Positions 15,809 to 23,156 of a DNA stretch of 35,697 nucleotides are shown piece by piece. The DNA comes from a virus. The stretch lies in IMG/VR virus record IMGVR_UViG_3300043427_001582, positions 1 through 35,697 of that record; one strand, given 5' to 3'. Under the pieces are notes generated by a model. It was given only the letters and a program-made list of their open reading frames with translations. It made no database searches and had not been told where the DNA came from. Position 1 is the stretch's first letter, and every line of letters starts with the position of its first letter. A program made the translations under genes and the position numbers.

Positions 15809-15892
15809 GCAGAGGTAGCCCCTCCACCGAGATCTCGGCAAAGCGGCACCTTGCGGCGTGGGAGAAAAGGCTAAAAGCCCACGCACCTCTGC
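15809..15892 (-). promoter_or_regulatory. Cloverleaf-like structured leader
   Basis: A perfect 8-bp outer stem (GCAGAGGT, 15809-15816, with ACCTCTGC, 15885-15892) encloses three hairpins: CCGAGATCTCGG (15827-15838), GCAA/TTGC (15838-15854), and a 7-bp GCGTGGG/CCCACGC stem (15856-15862 with 15878-15884). The element lies just upstream of the minus-strand operon starting at 15791, with a TTTATC hexamer between. It could be an untranslated leader, a riboswitch-like element, or a replication or packaging site; none of the standard classes is recognised. Confidence 0.4.
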
Positions 15893-15938
15893 GGGTATCG
15901 AAGGCGGCCTTTCTTACGCCCTCGACACCGCCGCCATA

Positions 15939-16358
15939 TTACAGCAATTTCTCCAGTTGCGTCTGGAAGTCGACAGGCTCCTCGATCAGCAGGTTAATTA
16001 GCGTGTTAAGTTTTTGATCCAGTACCGCTGGGGTTGTCTCGCGCTCGTTAAGGATCAGCCAATACGTATACGCATTCAAAAGGTACATGTGCGTCTGCTT
16101 AGCTCGCAGCGCCTGGGTTTTCCACTTGTCGTAGTCAAAGCTGTTCGTGTGTCGGCTGTTTCCTGTCTTTAATTCAAGGTCGCGAACCTCGATCTGAAGC
16201 TCAATGTCCTTGATCGTGTACTGCAGGGCTGAGATCTTCGCCTTGCACTCCGTGACCGACTCGGGCTCTTTGTTGTCTGTATAAATCCACGTTGGGAGGT
16301 TCTCAATGATGTACTGTTTATCCCACGTGATCGGTTTCGTGGTCGTAGTGTAAGTCAT
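15939..16358 (-). CDS. Helical protein of unknown function
   Basis: A 139-residue protein with a long coiled-coil-prone middle (ECKAKISALQYTIKDIELQIEVRDLELKT). It starts at ATG overlapping the stop of the upstream gene (ATGA), so it is coupled with it. No recognised domain. A charged helical protein in a regulator operon could be a partner protein of one of the neighbouring DNA-binding proteins; this is only context. Confidence 0.68.
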   Translation of the reverse strand: MTYTTTTKPITWDKQYIIENLPTWIYTDNKEPESVTECKAKISALQYTIKDIELQIEVRDLELKTGNSRHTNSFDYDKWKTQALRAKQTHMYLLNAYTYWLILNERETTPAVLDQKLNTLINLLIEEPVDFQTQLEKLL

Positions 16359-16576
16359 TCGTTTAAAACGGACTGGATAATAGAGTTAAATTTGCCGTTA
16401 ATACAGTACAACACGTGTGATTCAAAATCAACTCGGATAACTATGTTGTACTTGATCAATCGTGACAGTTCTCGGAGTAAGCGCTGTTTGGGAACGTTTA
16501 ACTCCTCAATTAACTCAACGACCGATAGCGGCTGGCGAAATACTAGCAGACGTATTAGGTCTGAGTAAAACTTCAC
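16355..16576 (-). CDS. Small winged-helix protein
   Basis: About 73 residues from the GTG at 16576, whose GTGA overlaps the stop of the upstream gene. The longer frame up to 16687 (TTG start) overlaps that gene by 115 nt, so the short start is preferred. Residues such as SVVELIEELNVPKQRLLRELSRLIKYNIVIRVDFESHVLYCI form a helix-turn-helix with a following beta wing, like small phage repressors or ArsR-type folds. Probably a DNA-binding regulator. Confidence 0.65.
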   Translation of the reverse strand: MKFYSDLIRLLVFRQPLSVVELIEELNVPKQRLLRELSRLIKYNIVIRVDFESHVLYCINGKFNSIIQSVLNE

Positions 16577-17232
16577 GCAAGCACGGATTTTTTTATGTTC
16601 GTGATTGTGCGCAAAGACACTGTAACTTGATACTTCTTGTGTAGAAGCTCCTTGATCGCGCGTGGGTGCAGCCGCTGTTGCATCCAAAGAAGGACGTCCT
16701 CTCTCATAGCAGGCGTCACCTTAGCGGCAGGACTCGCCGCTCGCATCATGTGGTACGGGTTGAGGCAGTCAGGATCGCCGCAGGTATTTAAGATCTTGTC
16801 TTTCTGCCGAAGCTCGACGTTGTAGAACTTAGAGTACACGAATCGACGCGGGCGCATGATCGTGCTGTCGGAGAGGTCGACAAGGCGGGCGACCACCGTG
16901 GGCAGGTAGACGTGCGCCTCGGGATTTAGTTGAGTGCGGTTCTGGTTGAACCAGGCATGGACCTTGGCGGACGCTGATCTGGCGGCTTTAAGTTCCTCAA
17001 CGCAGATTGAACAAGCGAACGTGCCCGCAACCGGACGGATTCTCTCTATATCGGTTTTAGGCAGGGCGAACTGGTCTGTTCGGCCGCACTTGCAGCGGAA
17101 CACGCAAGTATCTGTAAAAGTCTGGACTTCGAAGTGATCGAGGGTTGTCGTTTCTACGGGTGTGTCCTCTGGTATCGGGACAAGTTCTGAATGTAAAAGC
17201 CCGAAAATGGCGATCAGATCTTTTTTGGTCAC
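16573..17232 (-). CDS. Zn-ribbon/HNH-like protein with C-terminal HTH
   Basis: A 219-residue protein from GTG at 17232. It has CxC and CxxC pairs (VFRCKCGRTDQF, FACSICVEEL), then CGDPDCLNPYHMM, the Cys-Cys-Asn-Pro-His pattern seen in HNH-type zinc folds. The C-terminal part (REDVLLWMQQRLHPRAIKELLHKKYQVTVSLRTITNIKKS) is an HTH of the resolvase/invertase class. A protein with the same order (C..C.NP.H, then HTH) is encoded at 34052-34630. The role may be DNA binding (regulator) rather than cutting, since no HNH catalytic His-Asn-His run is visible. Confidence 0.68.
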   Translation of the reverse strand: MTKKDLIAIFGLLHSELVPIPEDTPVETTTLDHFEVQTFTDTCVFRCKCGRTDQFALPKTDIERIRPVAGTFACSICVEELKAARSASAKVHAWFNQNRTQLNPEAHVYLPTVVARLVDLSDSTIMRPRRFVYSKFYNVELRQKDKILNTCGDPDCLNPYHMMRAASPAAKVTPAMREDVLLWMQQRLHPRAIKELLHKKYQVTVSLRTITNIKKSVLA

Positions 17233-17577
17233 TGAGTGCTACGGAGTGTTCTGGTGCTTCTGCAAGCATAGCATGGACGACCGGTTCTATAGAAGTGATT
17301 TTTCTCTAAGGAGGGTTACTTTACGTGAATTTCCAGGCCAAACTGGAGTTTTTAAAAGCCCGTGGAGGTAGGTGCGTTATGCGGTAATAGTAATTTATAA
17401 TATAATTTTAAATACTTTAACTAAGCCCACCTACTAGGAAATTCATGTTAACTCGCGGCGGTCTGCGAGTAAGTTGCCGAAAAACACGATCTGAAAAGTC
17501 AGCGTGGGAACATGCACTACAAACATAAGTTAAAACTCGTGTTACGATTCGAGGTGTAGTGATGTCAGTAAAGCCCC
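17233..17577. promoter_or_regulatory. Divergent intergenic region with AT-rich core and nested inverted repeats
   Basis: This 345-bp region separates the leftward operon (16-17 kb) from the rightward one (17.6 kb on). It contains an AT-rich core (about 17387-17423). Two nested inverted repeats flank it: TGAATTTCC (17326-17334) with GGAAATTCA (17437-17445), and GTAGGTG (17368-17374) with CACCTAC (17428-17434). A short 20-codon ORF with a strong Shine-Dalgarno also lies here. The layout fits a bidirectional control region or a replication origin; which is not settled. Confidence 0.5.
17325..17387 (+). CDS. Possible leader peptide, 20 residues
   Basis: A GTG-initiated 20-codon ORF with a near-perfect Shine-Dalgarno (AAGGAGGG, 17308-17315, 9 nt before the start), unusually strong for this genome. 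The peptide is NFQAKLEFLKARGGRCVMR after the start. It may be a leader peptide or the 5' remnant of a larger gene. Its start overlaps the outer inverted repeat. Confidence 0.3.
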   Translation: MNFQAKLEFLKARGGRCVMR

Positions 17578-17754
17578 ATGACTCCTGCAACTCGTGATCA
17601 CCGGCAGATCGAAGAAACACCTGACGTTGATTTCTGGCGATACTGCCGTAAAGAAGCAGATCGTCGCAATGTGCCCGCTTGGATGCTCGCTGAGGAGGCG
17701 TTCGCACACGAGGACTTGACACGGGTCTCCGGGAACGCTAGGGTGCGCCGGTAA
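17578..17754 (+). CDS. Small protein of unknown function, 58 residues
   Basis: Codes for 58 residues (MTPATRDHRQIEETPDVDFWRYCRKEADRR...), highly charged and helical. It lies 12 nt before the sigma-like gene on the same strand and is probably co-transcribed with it. Support is its codon usage and its position in a packed block; no motif is known. Confidence 0.5.
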   Translation: MTPATRDHRQIEETPDVDFWRYCRKEADRRNVPAWMLAEEAFAHEDLTRVSGNARVRR

Positions 17755-17766
17755 TCAGATTTTCAG

Positions 17767-18153
17767 ATGTACAACGAAAAACGCGCTGGGTCCCAAAAGC
17801 GGATTGAGCGTTATAAAGAGATGTATTCGCTTTACTGCGAGGGGCTCACCTACGATCAAATTGGACAACGCTACGGAATCACTCGGGAACGCGTTCGGCA
17901 GATTTTCCTGCGGGGTGCTAGCCCTGAGGAAGCCGAGCATCTTCAGTCTCTGCTCCGTAAGCGGCGGCTGGGAGCGTCCGAGCAGGCCCCCCAGATCCTG
18001 AAGCTACTTGCGGAGGGCAAGACCCAGAAGCAGGTCGCAGAGGCTGTCGGGGTGTCCGTCTTCGCCGTCAAACGGGTCGCCAAGAAGGCTCAGGTCGAGG
18101 CGTGGAAGGAAGCCGCAGCTAAGTTGGCTGCAGGGGAGGTCAGCCATGGATGA
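17767..18153 (+). CDS. Sigma-70 region 4-like HTH protein
   Basis: A 128-residue basic protein. Residues 28-50 (TYDQIGQRYGITRERVRQIF) match the region-4 helix-turn-helix of sigma-70 factors, the part that reads -35 boxes. A second HTH lies at about 84-104 (KTQKQVAEAVGVSVFAVKRV). No region 2 (-10 reading and core binding) is present, so it is not a full sigma factor. It may be a regulator that acts on host RNA polymerase or on promoters. It overlaps the next gene by 8 nt. Confidence 0.8.
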   Translation: MYNEKRAGSQKRIERYKEMYSLYCEGLTYDQIGQRYGITRERVRQIFLRGASPEEAEHLQSLLRKRRLGASEQAPQILKLLAEGKTQKQVAEAVGVSVFAVKRVAKKAQVEAWKEAAAKLAAGEVSHG

Positions 18154-18382
18154 GCACTACGAATGGGAGTTAGAGGACTCCAACGGAGAGTGGGTTGCGG
18201 GCGGGTCTGCCAATGATCTTGGAGACGTGCAGCAAGAGGGTATGCGTTATCTGTTGATTTACTCGCAAGACGGACCGCACAAACTAATCGTCCGTAGGCA
18301 TGAGGTTCGCACCGTTATGGAGATGTGCAAACCAGTTATTGACGATACATCTAACCACACAAGTCAAGAGGACTACGACTGA
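18146..18382 (+). CDS. Small acidic protein of unknown function
   Basis: Codes for 78 residues from the ATG at 18146 (GGGGAGG precedes it), inside the end of the sigma-like gene. A frame from 18008 is a shadow of that gene. The protein is acidic (MDEHYEWELEDSNGEWVAGG) and ends NHTSQEDYD, similar to the end region of the protein at 18559. The stop overlaps the start of the next gene (TGATG). Confidence 0.65.
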   Translation: MDEHYEWELEDSNGEWVAGGSANDLGDVQQEGMRYLLIYSQDGPHKLIVRRHEVRTVMEMCKPVIDDTSNHTSQEDYD

Positions 18383-18543
18383 TGAAAAGCCTTGACGATT
18401 ACATCTCAATCGGAGCGGTTTTTTTAGTGTTGCTGCTCATGGTTGGATTGAATTGTTGGTGGCTGCCCCAGAAATGGCAAGCCTGCCAAAAGCTCTACGA
18501 CAACAAACCAGCCCAGGTGCTTTGCCTGATGGCATCGAAGTGA
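18382..18543 (+). CDS. Small membrane protein, 53 residues
   Basis: A single hydrophobic segment (IGAVFLVLLLMVGLNCWW, about residues 10-27), a short acidic N-terminus (MKSLDDYIS) and a basic Trp/Lys/Gln-rich tail. This is the layout of small phage membrane proteins such as holin or spanin parts, but it is not near the lysozyme gene. Its start overlaps the previous stop (TGATG), and a TGAGGGAG stop is followed 15 nt later by the next gene. Confidence 0.6.
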   Translation: MKSLDDYISIGAVFLVLLLMVGLNCWWLPQKWQACQKLYDNKPAQVLCLMASK

Positions 18544-18558
18544 GGGAGACTACGACTG

Positions 18559-18792
18559 ATGGCTGAGCAACCGTTATGGGAGCAGTTAAGGGATCAAGCT
18601 ATGCAAGGACTTAAGAACTGGAAGCCTGCACCGCAGGCGCCGACAGACGAGGAGCTTGTCGCCTTTTTTGAGCAGCATGACTGGAACTACATCAGCCCTG
18701 AGACTTTCTGCGAGATTGCTCGGGCTGTTCTTGATACTTTTGGCAACCACACAAGTGAAGACAACTTCCACTTAGCGGACTCCGAGGAGTGA
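18559..18792 (+). CDS. Small acidic protein of unknown function
   Basis: Codes for 77 residues (MAEQPLWEQLRDQAMQGLKN...). The end FGNHTSEDNF shares N-H-T-S-x-E-D with the end of the protein at 18146, and the DNA shares AACCACACAAGT. A second shared stretch, GACTACGACTGATG, precedes this start and the start at 18382. The cluster has been reshaped by duplication. Function unknown. Confidence 0.6.
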   Translation: MAEQPLWEQLRDQAMQGLKNWKPAPQAPTDEELVAFFEQHDWNYISPETFCEIARAVLDTFGNHTSEDNFHLADSEE

Positions 18793-18828
18793 ACCCGTTA
18801 TTATGGTCTTAGAACTCGGGCTAGTTTT

Positions 18829-19476
18829 GTGCCTTGGTCTGTACATAGTCTCAATACGCCTAATTTTGAAGGCATTATTGCGGCTTTAACAAGTTGTTTT
18901 GCTTCGATAAGCGGCGTGGGCACTACATCGTTTGCTCTGAATCCGTCTGGGTATCCTTCTAATTTTGAAGGTGTAGTCAGGTGTATCGAAGATCTTAATA
19001 TCACGGCAAGTGGTCTCAAACCACTCTATCGTTACGGTGCTTTTTACGACACCACAATTCAGACTAACCCTGTTGCAAGTGGAACAAATTATTTTACTTT
19101 AAATACTACATCGCTTCAGGACGGTATTGCGGTTGTCTCCGGCTCTAGGGTTGTCGTCCCGTCGTCTGGTGTTTACAATATCCAGTTTTCTGCTCAAGCG
19201 GATAAAACTGACAGCGGTACTGACACCCTTGATATTTGGTTAGTCCGGAATAACGTCAACGAGTCTTGGTCTAACAGCAGAGTTACTCTCGACGGCAATA
19301 ACGCCAAAGCCCTGCCTGCTTGGAACTTCCTCGTCAACGCTAACGTTGGGGACAATTTTCAGATCGCGTGGTCGTCGCCGGATACCGACGTTCGACTGTT
19401 TGCTGCCAGTGGGTTAACAAACCCCACGCGACCTGAGATCCCTTCCGTTATTCTGACTGTTAATCAAGTGTATTGA
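18829..19476 (+). CDS. Tail fiber with C-terminal C1q/TNF-like domain
   Basis: A 215-residue protein from GTG at 18829 (TATGGT lies 21 nt upstream). The N-terminus has a short repeat (N-F-E-G twice: TPNFEGIIAALTSCFASI and YPSNFEGVVRCIEDL), probably trimer stalk. The C-terminal 140 residues (GVYNIQFSAQADKTDSGTDTLDIWLVRNNVNES, GDNFQIAWSS, NPTRPEIPSVILTVNQVY) match the C1q/TNF-like beta sandwich common at the tips of cyanophage fibers. It would bind host surface sugars or proteins. Confidence 0.75.
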   Translation: MPWSVHSLNTPNFEGIIAALTSCFASISGVGTTSFALNPSGYPSNFEGVVRCIEDLNITASGLKPLYRYGAFYDTTIQTNPVASGTNYFTLNTTSLQDGIAVVSGSRVVVPSSGVYNIQFSAQADKTDSGTDTLDIWLVRNNVNESWSNSRVTLDGNNAKALPAWNFLVNANVGDNFQIAWSSPDTDVRLFAASGLTNPTRPEIPSVILTVNQVY

Positions 19477-19665
19477 TTATTTTTTCGCCAGTTTAGTTAA
19501 CAAACCTGCACCAAATTCAATATAGCGGTAGAAACGATTATAGACTTCGTTATCTGTTTTAGAGGGAGTTAAGTTAACGATAAAGAGGCAGATTGTATGC
19601 ACTGCAGCAATAACTGTGACCAGTTCACCGCCTTTAGTCAGCAAAAAGTTCAGCGTGGGGTCCAT
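19477..19665 (-). CDS. Holin-like small membrane protein
   Basis: 62 residues. A hydrophobic segment (LVTVIAAVHTICLFIVN, about 15-31) is followed by NLTPSKTDNEVYNRFYRYIEFGAGLLTKLAKK, a polar, basic tail typical of small phage holin-like proteins. The gene lies antisense, tail to tail with the C1q-like fiber gene. If it is a holin, it would let the endolysin out; the assignment is by general pattern only. Confidence 0.55.
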   Translation of the reverse strand: MDPTLNFLLTKGGELVTVIAAVHTICLFIVNLTPSKTDNEVYNRFYRYIEFGAGLLTKLAKK

Positions 19666-19765
19666 AAATAGTTTTCAAGTAGTTGTAGTTTAAAGTACCT
19701 ACCTTCGATTAGTACTGAGTTTTTGCTAAATTTTTACAAACAAGATATCAAGAGAGTTAAGTCAG

Positions 19766-20851
19766 ATGTCAGAGTTTGCGAAAAATTCGGAGTTCAACAG
19801 TACATTACAAACGGGTGTACGCTCTTTTAATCAGCGCACATGTTCTACAAGTTTTGATCAGCGCAGAGTAGTTAGCTCTAGTGGAGTAGTAGTAAATTTA
19901 GCTGGGTCTAAAACGTATCAATCTGACGGGTCTTACGGACTGTCTGATTATTATCCTTTAACTGTAACTGCTACAGGATTACTCCAAGTTGATCTTCAAA
20001 ATCAACGTAATTGTGGTGATGTAATTATTTTAGATGCTGCTGGATCGGAGGTAATGATCGTTTCTCCGACGCAAGCTGATGAATGGGGATCTACTGTAAG
20101 TCAAAAAGCTATAAATAGCTCTGGATTATATAGTGCTTATATTCAAGTTAGAGGGCGCTCTAGCGCAAAGTATGTGATTGATGTATCTGTAGTACAACCT
20201 GTTATTTCAGGCGACCCTTATTTTAATAGTGTTAGTCTGCTCCTTCACGGGGAAGGTACTGATGGCAGTACCAGTATTATCGACAGCAGCCCCAGAACTA
20301 AAACTGTAGTAGCTTCTGGTACAACTGCAATTAGTACAACTCAGGCAAAGTTTGGATCATCAAGTATAGGTCTAGGTTCTGCTGGGAGTCTAGTTACTTC
20401 TACGGCATCGAATGAGTATTCCTTTGGCACCGGAGATTTTACAGCCGAGGCGTGGATCTATTATGTGTCTAATACAGGGGAAACCCGTGTCTTTTCGTTT
20501 GCTGATGGAGCACCTAATACAACTTTAAATATCGGTTACGGTTTTACTGCAAATAGGTTTACTATCGTTAATGAAGGGGTCGCTCATATAGCTACTTCTT
20601 CCGTTGGATTTACTCCGAATGTTTGGCAACATGTTGCTTTTACGCGTGCCTCTGATCAGTGCAGATTATTTTTAAATGGATCTGGAATCGCTAGTGTTGT
20701 CTCAAACGTTGGCAATAATTCTTCTGGAGTTTTTACAGTAGGTTACGGGTCATTTAATGCTTATTATGATGAAGTACGTGTAACGAAAGGTATTGCACGT
20801 TATAGTTCTGATTTTACTCCTCCCAGTTCTCCTTTTCCTGACAGTTTGTAA
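19766..20851 (+). CDS. Fiber protein with LamG-like lectin domain
   Basis: A 361-residue protein. Residues 1-145 are a paralogue of the whole protein at 21213 (MSEFAKNSEFNSTLQTGV and SFDQRRVV, YYPLTV, CGDVIIL, AYIQV in both). Residues about 155-360 form a laminin-G/concanavalin-like sandwich (LLLHGEGTDG, DFTAEAWIYYV, VWQHVAFTRASDQCRLFLNG, YDEVRVTKGIARYS). The gene is AT-richer than its neighbours, which may mean recent transfer. It probably reads carbohydrate on the host surface. Confidence 0.75.
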   Translation: MSEFAKNSEFNSTLQTGVRSFNQRTCSTSFDQRRVVSSSGVVVNLAGSKTYQSDGSYGLSDYYPLTVTATGLLQVDLQNQRNCGDVIILDAAGSEVMIVSPTQADEWGSTVSQKAINSSGLYSAYIQVRGRSSAKYVIDVSVVQPVISGDPYFNSVSLLLHGEGTDGSTSIIDSSPRTKTVVASGTTAISTTQAKFGSSSIGLGSAGSLVTSTASNEYSFGTGDFTAEAWIYYVSNTGETRVFSFADGAPNTTLNIGYGFTANRFTIVNEGVAHIATSSVGFTPNVWQHVAFTRASDQCRLFLNGSGIASVVSNVGNNSSGVFTVGYGSFNAYYDEVRVTKGIARYSSDFTPPSSPFPDSL

Positions 20852-20863
20852 TAAAAACGCAGC

Positions 20864-21118
20864 TTAATCTTTTTCTAGTAGTATCAATTTATCTAGTTTG
20901 TCGTTAATGGACCGTAACCAGCTCTGTATGTCGTGCATTCTTGTATCTAAATCAGATTTCAGTACATAGTTTATTGACATCTGCTCAATCTTTTTCTCCA
21001 GAGATTCAGCACGTCTGTCTATAAAATCAAACTTATTTTCAATAACACGTTGCTTTCTCTCGTGGTTCCACGTAAGAAAAAGTACGATCCCGCTTACCGC
21101 TCCAACAACCGCTTCCAT
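20864..21118 (-). CDS. Small membrane protein with coiled coil
   Basis: 84 residues from ATG at 21118 (CAGGG lies 9 nt before it; GTG at 21136 is the other choice). One membrane segment at the start (AVVGAVSGIVLFLTW), then a long charged coiled coil (RAESLEKKIEQMSINYVLKSDLDTRMHDIQSWLRSINDKLDKL). The layout resembles spanin-type or holin-accessory proteins. It lies antisense between the two fiber paralogues, exactly as the holin-like gene does before the first. Function not proven. Confidence 0.55.
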   Translation of the reverse strand: MEAVVGAVSGIVLFLTWNHERKQRVIENKFDFIDRRAESLEKKIEQMSINYVLKSDLDTRMHDIQSWLRSINDKLDKLILLEKD

Positions 21119-21160
21119 CGAAAGTGTACCCTGCACTATTTACAGTTTAAACATCGGTGA

Positions 21161-21189
21161 TTAGCAAGTGCACAAAAATTCTCTATAAT
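21161..21189 (+). promoter_or_regulatory. Sigma-70-like promoter of the short fiber paralogue
   Basis: TTAGCA (21161-21166), a 17-bp spacer, then TATAAT (21184-21189), the consensus -10. Transcription would start near 21196, giving a leader of about 17 nt before ATG 21213. Confidence 0.55.
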
Positions 21190-21212
21190 TAAGTCACGCG
21201 AACTTTACACCA

Positions 21213-21644
21213 ATGTCGCAGTTTACCAAGAATTTAGAGTTAAATAGTGTATTACAGAGTGGCGTCTTATCTTCCGCTCAACGTCCGTACTCAACGAGCT
21301 TCGATCAACGACGCGTGGTCAGTCAGAGCGGTGTTGTCGTTAATACGGCTTCTGCTCGCACGTATCAAGCGGATGGTCTTTACGGTATTGCGGACTATTA
21401 CCCGTTAACCGTAAACGCGACTGGAATCTTGCAAGTCGATATTCGCAATCAACATAATTGCGGAGATGTAATTATTCTTAACTCCGCTGGTAGCGAGGTT
21501 ATGATCGCCTCTCCGTCTCAGTACAGCGGACGTAACGCTTCCATTACTCGCACAACAATCAACGCTTCCGGTGCGTACACCGCATACATTCAGGTCAAAG
21601 GACGTTCCGGAGCCAAGTACCGCGTGGGCATCGGCGTTAACTGA
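21213..21644 (+). CDS. Short fiber protein, paralogue of the LamG fiber N-terminus
   Basis: A 143-residue protein equal to the N-terminal domain of the 19766 protein alone, with about 60% identity by eye (SFDQRRVVSQSGVVVN, YYPLTVNATGILQVDIRNQ, NCGDVIIL, SEVMIASP). The core ends in GAKYRVGIGVN. It lacks the LamG part. Either this is the original form and the other gained a lectin domain, or this one lost it. Its own TATAAT promoter precedes it, and it is followed 2 nt later by the endolysin gene. Confidence 0.7.
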   Translation: MSQFTKNLELNSVLQSGVLSSAQRPYSTSFDQRRVVSQSGVVVNTASARTYQADGLYGIADYYPLTVNATGILQVDIRNQHNCGDVIILNSAGSEVMIASPSQYSGRNASITRTTINASGAYTAYIQVKGRSGAKYRVGIGVN

Positions 21645-21646
21645 GC

Positions 21647-22882
21647 GTGAAACTGTCAGAAACTGGCGCAGCCCTCATTAAGGAGTTTGAGGGCCTTGAA
21701 CTTGGTGCCTATCGTGATTCTGGAAACGTCCTAACTATTGGGTACGGTCATACAGGACCGGATGTAACTGAAGATCTGAAGATCACAAAAGAACGCGCCG
21801 ATGAGTTATTTAGTCAAGATGTAAAAAAGTTTGAAGAAGGCGTATCGCGACTTGTTCGAGTACCTCTAAGTCAAAACGAGTTTGACGCTTTAGTTTCATT
21901 CAGTTTTAATTTGGGTTTAGGTGCCTTAGAGCGCTCTACTTTGTTTCGTTTGCTTCACGAGGGGAAGTCTAAGACTCAGATTGCACAGGAGTTCCCTCGC
22001 TGGAATCAAGATGGTAACGGTCGTGTTAGCGCAGGTCTCACACGGCGGCGTTTAGCCGAAAAAGCCCTATTCTTGTTTCAACCAGCTTCGCCCCGCGTGG
22101 AACATTCAATCATTGCCAAGCAAGATACATGGTTGAAACGCGAGCCCGTGCAGTCTTCTGCGCTGCCTGCTGAGAAGAAGCTTTTTGTACCTAAAGGGTC
22201 AGCCCACGTATTTAACGAGATTTCGATTCTTCCAGGGAAAACTGATTATCGAGTTGAGTTAGAGTTTCAGCCAAACAGCGAATGGTGGTTTTTCCCGGAG
22301 CACTGGGAGATCCGCAATTCAAACGCTACTCCTGCGCCCGCCCCAAAACCTAATACGGTTCTGCTGCCAATTCCGTATTACAGCCAACGGGACAACTATA
22401 AAGATCCCTTGCGCACGTGCTTCTCTAGTTCGTGTGCGATGATGCTCAAGGGACTTAAACCTAGCAGCATCGCTGGCGATGACCAGTATCTGCAAACTGT
22501 GTTTAGTTATGGGGATACTACAGATCCTTATACGCAAGTAAAAGCATTAGATTACTACGGAGTTAAAGCCAAGTTTCGTCAAAATGCCTCGTGGGCCGAC
22601 GTCGACGCGCAGTTAGATAAAGGTATCAGCGTCCCGATTGGCATCCTTCACAAGGGACCTGTTTCGGCTCCCAGTGGTACGGGGCACTGGATCGTTCTTA
22701 TCGGATACACCGAAGATAAGACTGAGTATTATGTTCACGATCCTTACGGAAATCTTAATTTGACTTCGGGTGAGTACGTCAGCACCAACGGTCAAAAGCT
22801 GAGGTATTCTAAGAAAGGTCTCGGTCCTCGCTGGTTGGTTGAAGGACCTAAGTCCGGGTGGTGTATCGAAGGTTTTAAATGA
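21647..22882 (+). CDS. Three-part endolysin: GH24 lysozyme, SH3-like linker, C39-like cysteine peptidase
   Basis: 411 residues from GTG at 21647. N-terminal GH24 lysozyme: E15, D24 and T30 sit at the T4-lysozyme spacing (EGLELGAYRD, then TIGYGHT). The middle (about 155-225, WLKREPVQSSALPAEKKLFVPKG...WWFFPEHWEI) is an SH3-like wall-binding part. The C-terminal half is a C39_2-like papain-fold peptidase, with Q247, C258 (RTCFSSSCAMML), H347 (GHWIVLIGY) and D365 (YVHDPYG). The enzyme would cut the glycan and perhaps a peptide of the cyanobacterial wall. Two catalytic domains of different kinds in one lysin are uncommon. Confidence 0.88.
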   Translation: MKLSETGAALIKEFEGLELGAYRDSGNVLTIGYGHTGPDVTEDLKITKERADELFSQDVKKFEEGVSRLVRVPLSQNEFDALVSFSFNLGLGALERSTLFRLLHEGKSKTQIAQEFPRWNQDGNGRVSAGLTRRRLAEKALFLFQPASPRVEHSIIAKQDTWLKREPVQSSALPAEKKLFVPKGSAHVFNEISILPGKTDYRVELEFQPNSEWWFFPEHWEIRNSNATPAPAPKPNTVLLPIPYYSQRDNYKDPLRTCFSSSCAMMLKGLKPSSIAGDDQYLQTVFSYGDTTDPYTQVKALDYYGVKAKFRQNASWADVDAQLDKGISVPIGILHKGPVSAPSGTGHWIVLIGYTEDKTEYYVHDPYGNLNLTSGEYVSTNGQKLRYSKKGLGPRWLVEGPKSGWCIEGFK

Positions 22883-23106
22883 GCCTAAATCCCAGTGTCG
22901 ACTGGACCGCAATTGCGGACTGTGCGAATCAGCGAGCTTTTGCGCTGACGTTTAACTTTGATGATCTTTCAGAGCAGTCGCCTCTCGGTGAGCTAGAGAC
23001 ACGGGAGATGGCAAACATGATGGAGTATCGGAAGAATTTGCTGGCAAACGTATATCTTTCAGTTCTTGCAGAGCTTGAAGATTCTGTTGCGAACAGCGTC
23101 AAGTGA
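22879..23106 (+). CDS. Small protein of unknown function after the endolysin
   Basis: 75 residues, acidic, with a helical core (ETREMANMMEYRKNLLANVYLSVLAELEDSVANS). It starts at ATG overlapping the endolysin stop (ATGA) and is coupled with it. It has no membrane segment, so it is not a holin; no recognised domain. Confidence 0.65.
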   Translation: MSLNPSVDWTAIADCANQRAFALTFNFDDLSEQSPLGELETREMANMMEYRKNLLANVYLSVLAELEDSVANSVK

Positions 23107-23156
23107 CCCAAAGCGCGGCTCTGTGTGGGTAAGCTGTACCCTTCTTCGATGTTGCA

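Noticed and set aside
16355-16687. The long form of the small winged-helix gene (start at 16687)
   Set aside because: It needs a TTG start and 115 nt of overlap with the upstream gene, whereas GTG at 16576 gives the usual 4-nt overlap.
17417-17722. A 101-codon minus-strand ORF
   Set aside because: It lies opposite the 58-residue plus-strand ORF and the AT-rich control region; no motif or ribosome site.
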